A DNA stretch of 38,201 bases, from positions 1 to 38,201 of the forward strand of contig JAJRWA010000240.1 in the NCBI GenBank assembly GCA_024277025.1, given 5' to 3'. The translations under genes and the position numbers were made by a program. Below the pieces are notes generated by a model, which saw nothing but the letters and a program-made list of their open reading frames with translations, did not search any database and was not told the origin of the DNA. Source of the stretch: Candidatus Krumholzibacteriota bacterium. Its GTDB lineage: Bacteria > Krumholzibacteriota > Krumholzibacteriia > LZORAL124-64-63. Shown here one piece after another: positions 1 to 8,385 of this stretch; the stretch's first letter is position 1, and every line of letters starts with the position of its first letter.

Positions 1-2
1 AC

Positions 3-896
3 TCACGCATGACAGGCCTCTCTTTCCCGCGCCGCCTCGGAATTGGTCGCCACGAGATGGCGCACGATCGTGCCGGGAATATCCACGCCGGTCACGGCGA
101 TGCTGTTCTTGAACTCCATGGCGTGATTGACCTCGTTGACCTGCAGCCCGTCCGGGCCTTCGAGCAGGTCGATGGCCACGACCGCCCGCTCGGGCGCGCC
201 GACACTGACGGCGGCGGCCGCCCTGACGCTCAGGTCCACGAGATCGGGTGTGAGCGGGCAGTTGCTCGCTTCGGCGCCGCGGGCGGTGTTGGTGATCCAG
301 TGCCTGCTGGTGCGATAGATCGCGGCTATGCACTGCCCGCCCACGACGAAGACCCGGATATCGCGCCCGCCCTTGGGGATGTACTGCTGCATGAAGAAGA
401 CGCCATGGTGGAAGCCGCCGAGGGTCGCCTTGTGTTCCAGCAGGGCTTCGGCCGCGTCGGGGTCGTTCACCCTGGCCAGGAGACGCCCCCAGGAGCCGAT
501 CGGCGGCTTCAGCACCACCGGATACCCCAGTTCGGCCATGGCGTCCAGGGCGGCCGCCGGTTCGTGGGCCACGCGCCACCGGGGTTGGCGGACGCCGGCC
601 CGGTGCAGCGCGGCCGCCGTCTGGATCTTGTCGCCGCACACGGCCATCACCGCACTGGTGTTGACACAGGGAATTCCCACGGCTTCCAGCAGCCGGACCG
701 TCTGCAGCGAGCGGTACTGGCTCAGGCCGCGATCCAGGGCGACATCGATTTCCGGGGCGCCGGTCGGGGCGGGGGCGAAGCAGAGACGCCGCTCGTCCAG
801 GGGCACGGCACGGGTTGCGGGGTGCCGGATCAGCGCCGCCAGGAGCAGCTTCTCGTCCGGCCGGATGATCGAATGCAGCACGCCTACTCTCAGCAT
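3..896 (-). CDS. lysX: LysX-type ATP-grasp ligase (LysW:alpha-aminoadipate ligase)
   Basis: A complete 297-aa ATP-grasp protein of the RimK/LysX family. In known members it uses ATP to join the amino group of alpha-aminoadipate to the C-terminal glutamate side chain of the carrier LysW, which protects the substrate during lysine synthesis. Visible marks are the ATP-grasp lysine region ([13 protein letters not shown], near residue 130) and the family signature [12 protein letters not shown] starting near residue 254, followed by TGVDIPG. The start overlaps the end of the upstream homocitrate synthase gene by 7 bases, so translation is probably coupled. The TGA stop lies at the very left edge, and further lys genes may follow outside the window. 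The close paralogue ArgX (glutamate-specific) cannot be excluded from motifs alone, but the neighbouring homocitrate synthase favours LysX. Confidence 0.9.
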   Translation of the reverse strand: MLRVGVLHSIIRPDEKLLLAALIRHPATRAVPLDERRLCFAPAPTGAPEIDVALDRGLSQYRSLQTVRLLEAVGIPCVNTSAVMAVCGDKIQTAAALHRAGVRQPRWRVAHEPAAALDAMAELGYPVVLKPPIGSWGRLLARVNDPDAAEALLEHKATLGGFHHGVFFMQQYIPKGGRDIRVFVVGGQCIAAIYRTSRHWITNTARGAEASNCPLTPDLVDLSVRAAAAVSVGAPERAVVAIDLLEGPDGLQVNEVNHAMEFKNSIAVTGVDIPGTIVRHLVATNSEAAREREACHA

Positions 897-2065
897 GATT
901 CACACTCCCGGGTTGCAGGAACGGTTTGCCGCGCGCGGCAGTAGTGCACGATGTATCCCAGCTCGGCCGCCGCCACGGTACGTCCGGCCTGTCCGGTGGA
1001 CTTGACCGTGGCCAGGATGCTGTCCAGCAGCGCCGGCTCGTCGATCTCGTGCCCGGCGTCGGCCAGGGCGTGGCGCAGGGCCGACAGGCCGGACATGTGA
1101 TCGAGGCAGATGTTCGGCCGCCGTCCGACCAGTTGTGGATCCAGGCTTTGGTAGTGCAGGGGATTGGCCAGTGCCGCCTGGGTGTGCACACCGGCGCAGT
1201 GGCGGAACGCGTTGGCGCCGGTAACCGGTTGGTGTACCGGGACCGGCACGCCCGCGTGGGCGCTGACCAGGGCGTACAGTTCCGGCAGGACCGTCAGGTC
1301 ATAGGGATCGTGCCCGAAGTCGGCCGCCAGAACCGCCAGCAGCGTGGCCAGATCCACGATACCGGCCAGCTCGCCCAGGCCAAGAACCGAACAGTCGATG
1401 ATGTCGGCCCCGGCCCGGATGGCGTCCAGGGCGTTGGCCAGGGCCAGGCCGCGGTCGTTGTGGCAGTGGACGGCCAACTGGGGGTTGTGGCCGCCCTGCC
1501 GCAACGCATCGCGCAGACGCAGCACGTAGTTGTACATGTTGCGGGAGGTCCCGGGGACCAGGTGACCCGTCGTGTCGGCAATGCTGATCACGTCCGCCCC
1601 GGCGGCAACGGCCGCCAGCGCGGTGGTCACGACGTTGGCGAACGAGGAACGCACGGTATCTTCGGGCGTATAGCGAACCACGGTTTGCGGCGAGCGCTCC
1701 TTGATGCGCCGGATCACCCGCTGGACCCGTTTGATCGCGCTGCCGAGGGTCGTCGTGTGCAGCCGTAGCCTCTCTTCCGCCACACAGTAGAAGACGCCGA
1801 TGAAGCCGACCCCGCAGTCCAGGGCCTGGTCGACGTCCCGGGGCAGGCTGCGGGCGTGGGCACCCACTGTCGCGCGCAGGCCGGCGCCGGCGAGGTCCCC
1901 CACGGCGGCGGCTATGTGCGGCGTGACGGCTGGATGCCCGGCTTCGATGATGTCCACGCCCAGAGCGTCGAGCCTGGCTGCGACGGCGTGCTTGATGTGC
2001 GGCGGAAAACAGACGCCGGGGCATTGCTCGCCCTCGCGCAGGGTGGTGTCGAGTATGCGGACCAT
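890..2065 (-). CDS. Homocitrate synthase (LysS/NifV-like, DRE-TIM family)
   Basis: A 391-aa member of the DRE-TIM metallolyase family (isopropylmalate, homocitrate and citramalate synthases). The probable reaction condenses acetyl-CoA with 2-oxoglutarate to homocitrate, the first step of the alpha-aminoadipate lysine pathway. The N-terminus carries DTTLREGEQ (residues 6-14) with the catalytic Arg10. The metal-binding HCHND motif lies at residues 200-204, followed by a GLGE-type loop ([11 protein letters not shown]). The ATG at 2065 was chosen because DTTLREGEQ normally lies within the first 15 residues; the open frame extending upstream to 2368 runs antisense through lysW and the intergenic region. 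It starts 2 bases after the lysW stop and overlaps lysX. The substrate is inferred from context, since motifs do not separate homocitrate from isopropylmalate synthase cleanly. Confidence 0.82.
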   Translation of the reverse strand: MVRILDTTLREGEQCPGVCFPPHIKHAVAARLDALGVDIIEAGHPAVTPHIAAAVGDLAGAGLRATVGAHARSLPRDVDQALDCGVGFIGVFYCVAEERLRLHTTTLGSAIKRVQRVIRRIKERSPQTVVRYTPEDTVRSSFANVVTTALAAVAAGADVISIADTTGHLVPGTSRNMYNYVLRLRDALRQGGHNPQLAVHCHNDRGLALANALDAIRAGADIIDCSVLGLGELAGIVDLATLLAVLAADFGHDPYDLTVLPELYALVSAHAGVPVPVHQPVTGANAFRHCAGVHTQAALANPLHYQSLDPQLVGRRPNICLDHMSGLSALRHALADAGHEIDEPALLDSILATVKSTGQAGRTVAAAELGYIVHYCRARQTVPATRECESC

Positions 2066-2067
2066 CG

Positions 2068-2244
2068 CTACTGGCCCCAATCCTCGGCCTCGATCGGCGC
2101 TTCGACCAGAACCAGGGGCTGGACCCCGGTGACCTCGAACTCGGAGCCGCAGTCGCCGCATTCGAGCAGTTCGCTGACCAGGGTATCCGGTGCGGCGGTC
2201 AGGTCGGCGCCGCAGACGAGGCAGGCAGTAGTGAGAGTTTGCAT
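2068..2244 (-). CDS. lysW: LysW amino-group carrier protein ending in Gln
   Basis: A 58-aa acidic carrier protein. Two zinc-binding pairs are visible: C8-x2-C11 and C29-x2-C32 (CGDCGSEFEV). The tail is EDWGQ. In characterised LysW proteins the tail is EDWGE and the terminal Glu side chain is the attachment point for alpha-aminoadipate. Here the codons read GAG GAT TGG GGC CAG TAG, so the last residue is Gln. The start at 2244 has a good ribosome binding site (AAGGAG about 6 bases upstream). It heads the operon lysW, homocitrate synthase, lysX. Identification is firm; the Gln end is unusual and would need deamidation, or a different ligase chemistry, for normal function. Confidence 0.92.
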   Translation of the reverse strand: MQTLTTACLVCGADLTAAPDTLVSELLECGDCGSEFEVTGVQPLVLVEAPIEAEDWGQ

Positions 2245-2352
2245 GAGTCGCTCCTTGCAGGGGCCATGGGTTCGGGAGACGCGTCGCCGCAACTCCGGTA
2301 GTGGTCGTAACGAAAAGGCCCGGCTCGGAGATTGCCCAAAAATTCACAAACA

Positions 2353-2381
2353 TTGACAAATTTAGCACGTTGTGTTAAAAA
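2353..2381 (+). promoter_or_regulatory. Sigma-70-type promoter with overlapping operator-like dyad for the ACT-domain gene
   Basis: A perfect -35 box TTGACA (2353-2358) is followed after 17 bases by TAAAAA (2376-2381); TTAAAA one base earlier is an alternative. The ATG at 2388 lies 6 bases after the -10 box with no Shine-Dalgarno sequence, so the transcript is probably leaderless. A 19-base dyad, TTTAGCAC-GTT-GTGTTAAA (2361-2379, one mismatched pair), covers the spacer and -10 box and looks like a repressor operator. The same AT-rich patch faces the divergent lysW operon, so one regulator could control both directions. This is a prediction from sequence only. Confidence 0.6.
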
Positions 2382-2387
2382 TCGTAC

Positions 2388-3068
2388 ATGCGTACAGTGG
2401 CCGCCGAAATAGAACAACTCGTTGCCGAGTCGCCTTTTCTGGAAGAAGGGCTGGCGCGGGGGATCATCAACGTCTCGGCGCTGGCCCGGGAGTTACTGCC
2501 GGATCTGGCTGCCCGCATGCAGCGGCCGGTCAGCGAGTCGGCGGTCATGATGGCCCTGAAGCGGTCTCTGCCGGGCATCGTTGCGCGTCAGCAGGGCATC
2601 AAACCGATTCTGGCCCTGATGGGCGATCTGACCGTGCGCTCTAATCTGGTTGAGTTCACCTACCGCAAGTCTCCCGACACGCTGGCCAAACAGCATGCCC
2701 TGCTGGAATACCTGCAGGATCTCGGCGACCAGTTCATCACCTTCACCCAGGGTGTGTTCGAGATGACAATCATCACGAGCGCCAGTCTGGCCACTCGGAT
2801 CACTGAAGCCTTTGTCGGTGAGAAGCTTGTCGCCCGGCTGGACGGTCTGGCGGCGATAGTGATCCGCCTGCCCGCCGAGACCGTGCAAACGCCTGGTGTG
2901 CACTACATGCTTCTGAAGCAATTCGCCTGGCACGACATCAATCTGGTCGAGGTGGTTTCGACCTATAGCGAACTGACCCTGGTGATGGAACGCGGCGATG
3001 TGGACCGGGGTTTTTCGGTGCTGCTGGATTTCCTGGGTTCCGGCCGGGCCACCCGGCGAAACTCCTAG
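2388..3068 (+). CDS. ACT-domain protein with HTH-like N-terminus, probable regulator of the lys operon
   Basis: A 226-aa protein. The last 60 or so residues (GVHYMLLKQFAWHDINLVEV...ELTLVMERGDVDRGFSVL) look like an ACT domain of the aspartate-kinase type, a fold that often binds amino acids. There is no kinase domain. Residues about 20-65 (GIINVSALARELLPDLAAR...SESAVMMALKRSLPG) resemble a small helix-turn-helix region. It is transcribed away from lysW across a 143-base gap that contains an operator-like dyad. A lysine-responsive regulator is a reasonable inference, but no characterised homologue is recognised. Its TAG stop shares the palindrome CTAG (3065-3068) with the stop of the convergent hydrolase gene. 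Confidence 0.75.
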   Translation: MRTVAAEIEQLVAESPFLEEGLARGIINVSALARELLPDLAARMQRPVSESAVMMALKRSLPGIVARQQGIKPILALMGDLTVRSNLVEFTYRKSPDTLAKQHALLEYLQDLGDQFITFTQGVFEMTIITSASLATRITEAFVGEKLVARLDGLAAIVIRLPAETVQTPGVHYMLLKQFAWHDINLVEVVSTYSELTLVMERGDVDRGFSVLLDFLGSGRATRRNS

Positions 3069-5185
3069 CGCAACAGGACCAGCCGGCCGGTCCTCACCGC
3101 AGCGTCCGTCCTCAGTTGAACCAGATACAGACCCGATGCCTGGGCCAAGCCCGCCTCGTTCAAACCGTCCCAACTAGATGTGTGCTGGCCGGTGCCAAGA
3201 TCCTCACGGTCAAGCAGCCGCCGCACCACGCGGCCGGCCAGGTCATACACGACCAGGGAAACGTTCGCGGATGTGGCCAGCCTGAACCGGATCGTCGTCC
3301 GCGGATTGAACGGGTTCGGTGCGGCCGGATAGAGCGTTGCCGCGCCGACGCCGGGCACCGGGCCAACGGTCGAAATACCCGCCTCGATCTCACTCAGGAA
3401 CCACAGCTTGTTTTCCGCCGTGATCGCGATGTGCTCCTGATTCCCACTGGGCCAGTAGACCTGGTCGAAGGCCGTTCGGCCCAGCAGATCCGGATCCCCG
3501 ACGATGTCATGGAAGGGCGCCGCACCGTCGATGGCCAGGGCGCTGACCGTGGGCACGAAGCAGTGGTTGTCATGCAGGGCGATGATGTCGCCGTAGGTGG
3601 GGGTGGTGGCGTCCATCTGGGCCATGGAGTCGCGGTAGCCGCCGGGGGCATCGTCCCAGGGCTGAGTGCCGCCGACACTGATCGTCTCGTAGGTGTCGGG
3701 CAGGGGCCAGAGCAGGTTGATCATGCCGTCGAAGATCGTGTGCACGCCGCTGCCTTCGTTCGGGACTGGCCACACGTTGCCGTCGATGTCCACCAGCAGG
3801 CTGCGGTACTCATAGAGAACAAGCTGGTCGCCGGTGGTGAAGCCCTGACCCTGCCCGCTGCCGCTGCCGTTGGCGATGGCCACCTTGCGTGGCTGCCCGG
3901 GCCAGTCGCCAACAGTGGCGAGGCTGGCCAGCCAGGCGGCGCGGTCGGACGCGGGTGCCGCCGAGGTGCCGCTGGTGGCGGATTGGTGGTACAGCAGCAT
4001 CTGGCGGGCTGCCGGGGTGTTCAGGCGTGACAGCAGGAAGTCCGCATCCGTCGACTCGTCCTTGAAGAAGCGCAGCCAGTGCTGCAGACCGAGTGGAATA
4101 TTGGCGCCGCCGTGGGGGGAATCGAAGCTGAGATAGGTGCGTACGCGGTGGTTTGTGCCGCCCTGTTCCAGCCAGGACAGAGCATAGCGCGTGACCAGGC
4201 CGCCCATGCTGGCGCCGATCACGACCGAAGTCCTGCCGGCCGGGATCGTGGCGTTGACCCGGGTCAACAGTTCGGTCAGCACGAAGGCATTGCGTTCGAT
4301 CGGTTCGGTGGCTTCGGTGAAGTCCAGGACCACCGCGTCAAAGCCGGTCGCGCGCAGATCCTCCAGCAGGTTCTGTTGGTTCAGCAAGTCGTACAGTACC
4401 GGCCAGTCCATGGTGTTGTCCAGGTCGAAACCTTCGACCACAATCACGGGATTGGTCAGGACCGTGTGACTGGCAGCGAGATACACGTAGGCCTGGCCGC
4501 TCGCGTAAGCGCCGCCAAACGGTTCGGTCGCTGTGATGGGCCAGGTTTCCGTGGGAGCCGGCGTTGCCAGACGTTTGACCACAACCAGCGTGCTCGCCGT
4601 CAGATCGCGGCCGTCGTCGAGCGTGGCCTTCAGGGTCAGGGTCCTGGAGCCCGTCTCGGTGTATGAGACGGAAAGGGCCTGGCCCGGCTGTAGTGCGCGT
4701 GGTCCGCGGCCGTCGCCGGCATCGAGGGTCATCGACTCCACAGGGGCGGTTCGGTGTGTGAACATCCGGTGCGGATCCAGCCTGAACTGGACATCGGCGC
4801 CAGTGTATATGGCGTCGCGCAGGGCGCCGAGAGTGAAAACTTCGCGGGTTCTCGTGCTGCCGTCGTCATTCAATTGATCGTACCGGGCATGGACCAGAGC
4901 CAGCGGCACGACGTTGTCCGTGGCCCGGGCCAGCGCGCCGGCCTGGATGGCGCGGGGCTCAGGCCAGCCGAGATCCGTGGCCGCGGAATGGCGCAGTTCA
5001 TGCACGGTCTGGCGCCAGCGAGCCCGGCCGACGGCTGGTGCGGTGACCGTCCCATCCAGTTCGCCGAGATGCGCCAACGGCAACACCCTGTCGACCAGGA
5101 TGCCGTTGGGTGTGGACTCCGGCAGGGGCGCGGCAGCCAGCAGCCGCGGAGCCAGCAGGCAGAGCAAAATAAGGCGCGATCTCAT
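3065..5185 (-). CDS. Secreted alpha/beta hydrolase (lipase/esterase-like) with C-terminal FlgD-like sorting domain
   Basis: A 706-aa exported protein. Residues 1-19 form a signal peptide (MRSRLILLCLLAPRLLAAA). The middle contains a lipase-type nucleophile elbow VVIGASMGG with Ser327, followed by YLSFDSPHGGANIPLG, typical of PGAP1/lipase-like alpha/beta hydrolases. The last 85 or so residues hold PNPFNPRTTIRFRL and VYDLAGRVVRRL...SGLYLVQL, the FlgD-like / type IX-like sorting domain of FCB-related bacteria. The start at 5185 was chosen for the signal peptide and the GGGAGG ribosome binding site just upstream; the longer frame to 5428 overlaps the divergent kinase. An extended -10 promoter lies at 5220-5228. 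The substrate is unknown. The protein is probably cell-surface bound or released. Confidence 0.82.
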   Translation of the reverse strand: MRSRLILLCLLAPRLLAAAPLPESTPNGILVDRVLPLAHLGELDGTVTAPAVGRARWRQTVHELRHSAATDLGWPEPRAIQAGALARATDNVVPLALVHARYDQLNDDGSTRTREVFTLGALRDAIYTGADVQFRLDPHRMFTHRTAPVESMTLDAGDGRGPRALQPGQALSVSYTETGSRTLTLKATLDDGRDLTASTLVVVKRLATPAPTETWPITATEPFGGAYASGQAYVYLAASHTVLTNPVIVVEGFDLDNTMDWPVLYDLLNQQNLLEDLRATGFDAVVLDFTEATEPIERNAFVLTELLTRVNATIPAGRTSVVIGASMGGLVTRYALSWLEQGGTNHRVRTYLSFDSPHGGANIPLGLQHWLRFFKDESTDADFLLSRLNTPAARQMLLYHQSATSGTSAAPASDRAAWLASLATVGDWPGQPRKVAIANGSGSGQGQGFTTGDQLVLYEYRSLLVDIDGNVWPVPNEGSGVHTIFDGMINLLWPLPDTYETISVGGTQPWDDAPGGYRDSMAQMDATTPTYGDIIALHDNHCFVPTVSALAIDGAAPFHDIVGDPDLLGRTAFDQVYWPSGNQEHIAITAENKLWFLSEIEAGISTVGPVPGVGAATLYPAAPNPFNPRTTIRFRLATSANVSLVVYDLAGRVVRRLLDREDLGTGQHTSSWDGLNEAGLAQASGLYLVQLRTDAAVRTGRLVLLR

Positions 5186-5219
5186 GGGTCTCCCTCCCGG
5201 AATGATTCGAACCGTGGCC

Positions 5220-5228
5220 AGTATAGCA
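5220..5228 (-). promoter_or_regulatory. Extended -10 promoter of the secreted hydrolase
   Basis: Read on the minus strand the site is TGCTATACT, an extended -10 element (TG, one base, TATACT). Transcription would begin near 5213, giving a leader of about 28 bases that contains the GGGAGG ribosome binding site of the hydrolase gene. No good -35 box is visible, as is usual for extended -10 promoters. Confidence 0.6.
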
Positions 5229-5293
5229 CAGGACCGGTTGCTGCGAGCGGGGCCCGGTTGCGCTTGCCGCCAGGTGTCCGCCGAAAGAATCAA

Positions 5294-5323
5294 TTCAAAT
5301 CGGGGCCCGGCTGCCACTATACT
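5294..5323 (+). promoter_or_regulatory. Promoter of the hybrid sensor kinase, near-leaderless
   Basis: TTCAAA (5294-5299, four of six -35 bases) is followed after 18 bases by TATACT (5318-5323). Only 8 bases separate the -10 box from the ATG at 5332, so the message would begin at or next to the start codon. There is no usefully spaced Shine-Dalgarno sequence. Confidence 0.5.
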
Positions 5324-5331
5324 GGGGCGGG

Positions 5332-8046
5332 ATGACCACGGACCGGATTCGGCTGCGGGTCCAAACCGGCAAGGCACGGTGCATATTGAGTTATTCGACC
5401 AATACCGGCAGTCGCCGGGCCTTCTCACGTCCGCTTGCCGCAGCTCTTGGCCTGGCTCTCTCCTTTCTTGTGGTTGCCGGCCAGGTTTCCGCCACCACCA
5501 CGGTCCGCATTGCGGTACGAGCTCTCAAGGGTGAACAGGCTGCCTTGACCAAGTGGACGCCGATGGCGGAAGCGCTGAGTAGAGCTCTGCCCGCCCATGA
5601 CTTCACCATCGTACCGGTTGTGGGATTCGATAGCATGCGGACCGAAGTGCGCAACGGCCAGTTCGAATTCGTACTGACCAACCCCGCGGCCTATGCGGAA
5701 CTGAGGATGCTCTATGGTGTCCAGCGGATAGCCACCCTGCGCAACGGAAGAACCGACGGTGGCACGACCCAGTTTGCGGGTGTCGTTTTCTGCCGCCGGA
5801 ACCGGTCCGATATCCGGTCGCTGGCCGACGTGCGCGGCCACAGCCTGATGGGCGTTTCCCCGGAAGCGTTCGGTGGCTGGTGGATGGCCCTGCGGGAGTT
5901 GCGCGACCTCGGGATCGAACCCCGCTCGGATTGCAGCTCACTGGTTTTCTCGCCGGATGTCACGCAGGTGCCCGTAGTCGAGGCCGTGCTGAACGGCACG
6001 GTGGATATCGGCACCGTCCGCACCGGCATTATCGAGGGGCTGGTGGCCAAGGGGAAGTTGGCCGCCGGTGCGATGAAGGTTCTCGGTCGCCGTGACGACG
6101 GGTTTGCCCTGCCTCACAGCACCCGGCTCTACCCGGAGTGGCCGTTCGCGGCCACGACCGAGGTGGATCGCGGCCTGGCCAAACGGGTGGCTATCGCCCT
6201 GCTGTCCATGCAGGCAGACGATCCGGCGGCGGTCAAGGGCGGCTACACCGGCTGGGATACGCCGGAGGACTACCGCATGGTGCGCGACCTTCTGCAGGAA
6301 CTGCGCGTCGGACCCTACGCGGGCTATGGTGAAGTGTCGGTGATGCAGGCCATGCGACAGCATTGGCGGCCGACGTTGGCGATTGCGCTGCTGGCCTTCG
6401 CCCTGATCGTTCTCGCGACCCGGCTGGTGGTTGTGAATCGTCGTCTGCGCAATACGCGCAACACGTTGCGCGAGCACCGTGACCGCCTGGAAGAACTGGT
6501 GGGTCGACAGACCGTGGCGCTGGCCGAGACCCGTGACATGTTCGAAACGATCACGAGCCAGTCCAACGAGGGGATCACCATTGCCGACAACGACGGCAAC
6601 TACACCTATGTCAATCAGGCCTTCTGTGACATGACGGGTCGTACCGCGGCTGAACTGCTGCAGATGACCGTGTTTGACGTCAAGGCACCGGGCCAGGACC
6701 GGCACTCGTTCGATCAGTCGAAAACCGGCAACGAGGGCGTGCCGTTCGAGGTCAGGCTGCAACGCAAGGACGGTTCCGAGTTCATGTCCGAGGTCCTGGG
6801 CAAGGTCATCGAGATCAACGGTGAGCAGCGCGTCCTGGGGATCGTCCGGGACATCACCGAGCGGATCGAGGCCGAACGCGCACTGCGGGACAGCGAGGAA
6901 CAGCTGCGGCAGGCCCAGAAAATGGAGTCGATCGGCCGTCTGGCCGGCGGTGTGGCTCATGACTTCAACAACATGCTGGGCGTGGTTCTGGGCCACGTCG
7001 AGATGGCGCTCGAACAGGTGGACCCGTCGCAACCGGTACATGATGATCTGCAGCAGATCCGCATCACCACCGAGCGCTCGGCCGACCTGACCCGGCAACT
7101 GCTGGCCTTTGCCCGCAAACAGACGATCGCCCCGCAGGCGCTTGATCTGAACCGGACCGTGGCGGGCCTGCTCAAGATGGTGCGGCGCATCATCGGTGAG
7201 GATCTCGAGCTTGCCTGGCAGCCCGGGCCGGATGTGTGGCCGGTCAAGGTCGACCCCTCCCAGATCGATCAGGTGTTGGTGAATCTGTGTGTGAACGCCA
7301 GGGACGCCATTGATGGCGTCGGCCGCATCATGATCGAAACGGCCAACGTCTCCTTTGACAAGGCCTACTGCGAGGACCACATCGGATTTCTGCCCGGCGA
7401 CTACGTACAGCTTTCGGTCAGTGATACGGGGCGGGGCATGGACAAGGAGACTCTGGCCCGGGTCTATGAACCATTCTTCACGACCAAGAAACTGGGGCAG
7501 GGCACGGGCCTGGGACTGGCCACGGTCTATGGGATCGCCAAACAGAATCAGGGGTTCGTCAACGTCTACAGCGAGCCGGGTCAGGGGACATGTTTCAAGG
7601 TCTTTCTGCCGCGAGAGGGGTCTTGCCCCGTGGCGCCGCCCGTCCGTGCTGCGGAAGCCGGTTCCCCCGGTGGTGACGAAGTGATTCTGCTGGTGGAGGA
7701 CGAGCCGGCGATCCTGTCCCTGACCACACGGATTCTCAGGCGCCTGGGCTACACCGTGCTGGCGGCGGCCACGCCGGGTGAGGCGCTGAAGCTGGCTGCG
7801 GCCAACGCCGACCAGATCGCCCTGTTGTGCACTGATGTCGTGATGCCGGAGATGAGCGGTCTGGAACTCGCTGAGCGGCTTGACGAGGTGTGTCCGGGCG
7901 CCCGCCGGTTGTTCATGTCCGGCTATACCGCGAATGTCATCAGCCACCGGGGGATCCTGGCTGAAGGCATCCAGTTCATCCAGAAACCGTTCACGATCAA
8001 CAGCCTCGGGGCCAAGGTGCGCCAGACCCTGGATGAAGGCAGGTGA
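5332..8046 (+). CDS. Hybrid sensor histidine kinase with PhnD-like periplasmic sensor, PAS and receiver domains
   Basis: A 904-aa membrane kinase. An N-terminal signal/membrane segment (about residues 33-52) is followed by a PhnD/phosphonate-type substrate-binding domain (about 55-320; TVRIAVRALKGEQAA, VLTNPAAYAEL). A transmembrane helix lies at about 343-362. Then come a coiled segment, a PAS domain (about 400-510), a HisKA domain with phospho-acceptor His543 (GVAHDFNN), an HATPase domain with N box (VNLCVNARDAID), G boxes and GTGLGLATVYG, and a C-terminal receiver with Asp835 and Lys885. The layout suggests sensing of a periplasmic small anion or phosphonate-like ligand and an internal phosphorelay. 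No output regulator is adjacent, but an orphan Hpt protein lies 1.4 kb downstream (9416-9787). The ligand is not known. Confidence 0.9.
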   Translation: MTTDRIRLRVQTGKARCILSYSTNTGSRRAFSRPLAAALGLALSFLVVAGQVSATTTVRIAVRALKGEQAALTKWTPMAEALSRALPAHDFTIVPVVGFDSMRTEVRNGQFEFVLTNPAAYAELRMLYGVQRIATLRNGRTDGGTTQFAGVVFCRRNRSDIRSLADVRGHSLMGVSPEAFGGWWMALRELRDLGIEPRSDCSSLVFSPDVTQVPVVEAVLNGTVDIGTVRTGIIEGLVAKGKLAAGAMKVLGRRDDGFALPHSTRLYPEWPFAATTEVDRGLAKRVAIALLSMQADDPAAVKGGYTGWDTPEDYRMVRDLLQELRVGPYAGYGEVSVMQAMRQHWRPTLAIALLAFALIVLATRLVVVNRRLRNTRNTLREHRDRLEELVGRQTVALAETRDMFETITSQSNEGITIADNDGNYTYVNQAFCDMTGRTAAELLQMTVFDVKAPGQDRHSFDQSKTGNEGVPFEVRLQRKDGSEFMSEVLGKVIEINGEQRVLGIVRDITERIEAERALRDSEEQLRQAQKMESIGRLAGGVAHDFNNMLGVVLGHVEMALEQVDPSQPVHDDLQQIRITTERSADLTRQLLAFARKQTIAPQALDLNRTVAGLLKMVRRIIGEDLELAWQPGPDVWPVKVDPSQIDQVLVNLCVNARDAIDGVGRIMIETANVSFDKAYCEDHIGFLPGDYVQLSVSDTGRGMDKETLARVYEPFFTTKKLGQGTGLGLATVYGIAKQNQGFVNVYSEPGQGTCFKVFLPREGSCPVAPPVRAAEAGSPGGDEVILLVEDEPAILSLTTRILRRLGYTVLAAATPGEALKLAAANADQIALLCTDVVMPEMSGLELAERLDEVCPGARRLFMSGYTANVISHRGILAEGIQFIQKPFTINSLGAKVRQTLDEGR

Positions 8047-8052
8047 TTCCGG

Positions 8053-8241
8053 TCAAGGCAACGTCAGGAAAATGACTTCCAGCGGCGCCGCTTCCTCTTC
8101 CTCGCCCAGACGCCAGATTTCGCTGAGGGTTTCAGTGCGCCGTGACGGCGGGTCTACCGGCAGGTCAATGGTCTGGACGGCTGCGGCCAGGGTGGCGGTG
8201 CTCCAGGTGGCAATCAGGACCAGGGCTTGAACCAGTTTCAT
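8053..8241 (-). CDS. Small secreted protein, possible N-terminal stub of a six-bladed beta-propeller protein
   Basis: A 62-aa frame starting MKLVQALVLIATWSTATLA, a clear signal peptide, with an AGGAG ribosome binding site about 8 bases upstream of the ATG at 8241. The mature part (TIDLPVDPPSRRTETLSEIWRLGEEEE) resembles the opening of secreted six-bladed beta-propeller (6-bladed, NHL-like) proteins, which often carry an ...LEEIWRIGGEDD-type segment before the first blade. The frame stops at 8053, seven bases from the end of the convergent kinase, so no propeller follows. It may be a remnant of a larger gene cut by rearrangement, or a genuine small exported peptide. Confidence 0.5.
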   Translation of the reverse strand: MKLVQALVLIATWSTATLAAAVQTIDLPVDPPSRRTETLSEIWRLGEEEEAAPLEVIFLTLP

Positions 8242-8332
8242 GCGGGAATCTCCTGTTCGGGGCACCATGGGCACGAGATTCGTGCAATGGCTGCTTGCTC
8301 CGCATCCTGAGCGATCAGCGTCTGGTGCGCAA

Positions 8333-8364
8333 GAAAAAGCCCCGGTTCCGCACGGAACCGGGGC
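8333..8364 (-). terminator. Rho-independent terminator of the TorF-like gene
   Basis: A perfect 12-bp inverted repeat (GCCCCGGTTCCG at 8339-8350, CGGAACCGGGGC at 8353-8364) with a 2-base loop is followed, on the minus strand, by CTTTTTCTT. It lies 21 bases after the stop of the 8386-9174 gene. Confidence 0.9.
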
Positions 8365-8385
8365 CAAATCAGCAGCCTTGAGGGA

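Noticed and set aside
9..2356. Long plus-strand open frames opposite the lys operon
   Set aside because: They are antisense shadows of lysX and the homocitrate synthase gene in GC-rich DNA, with repetitive Gly/Arg/His-rich translations and no ribosome sites.
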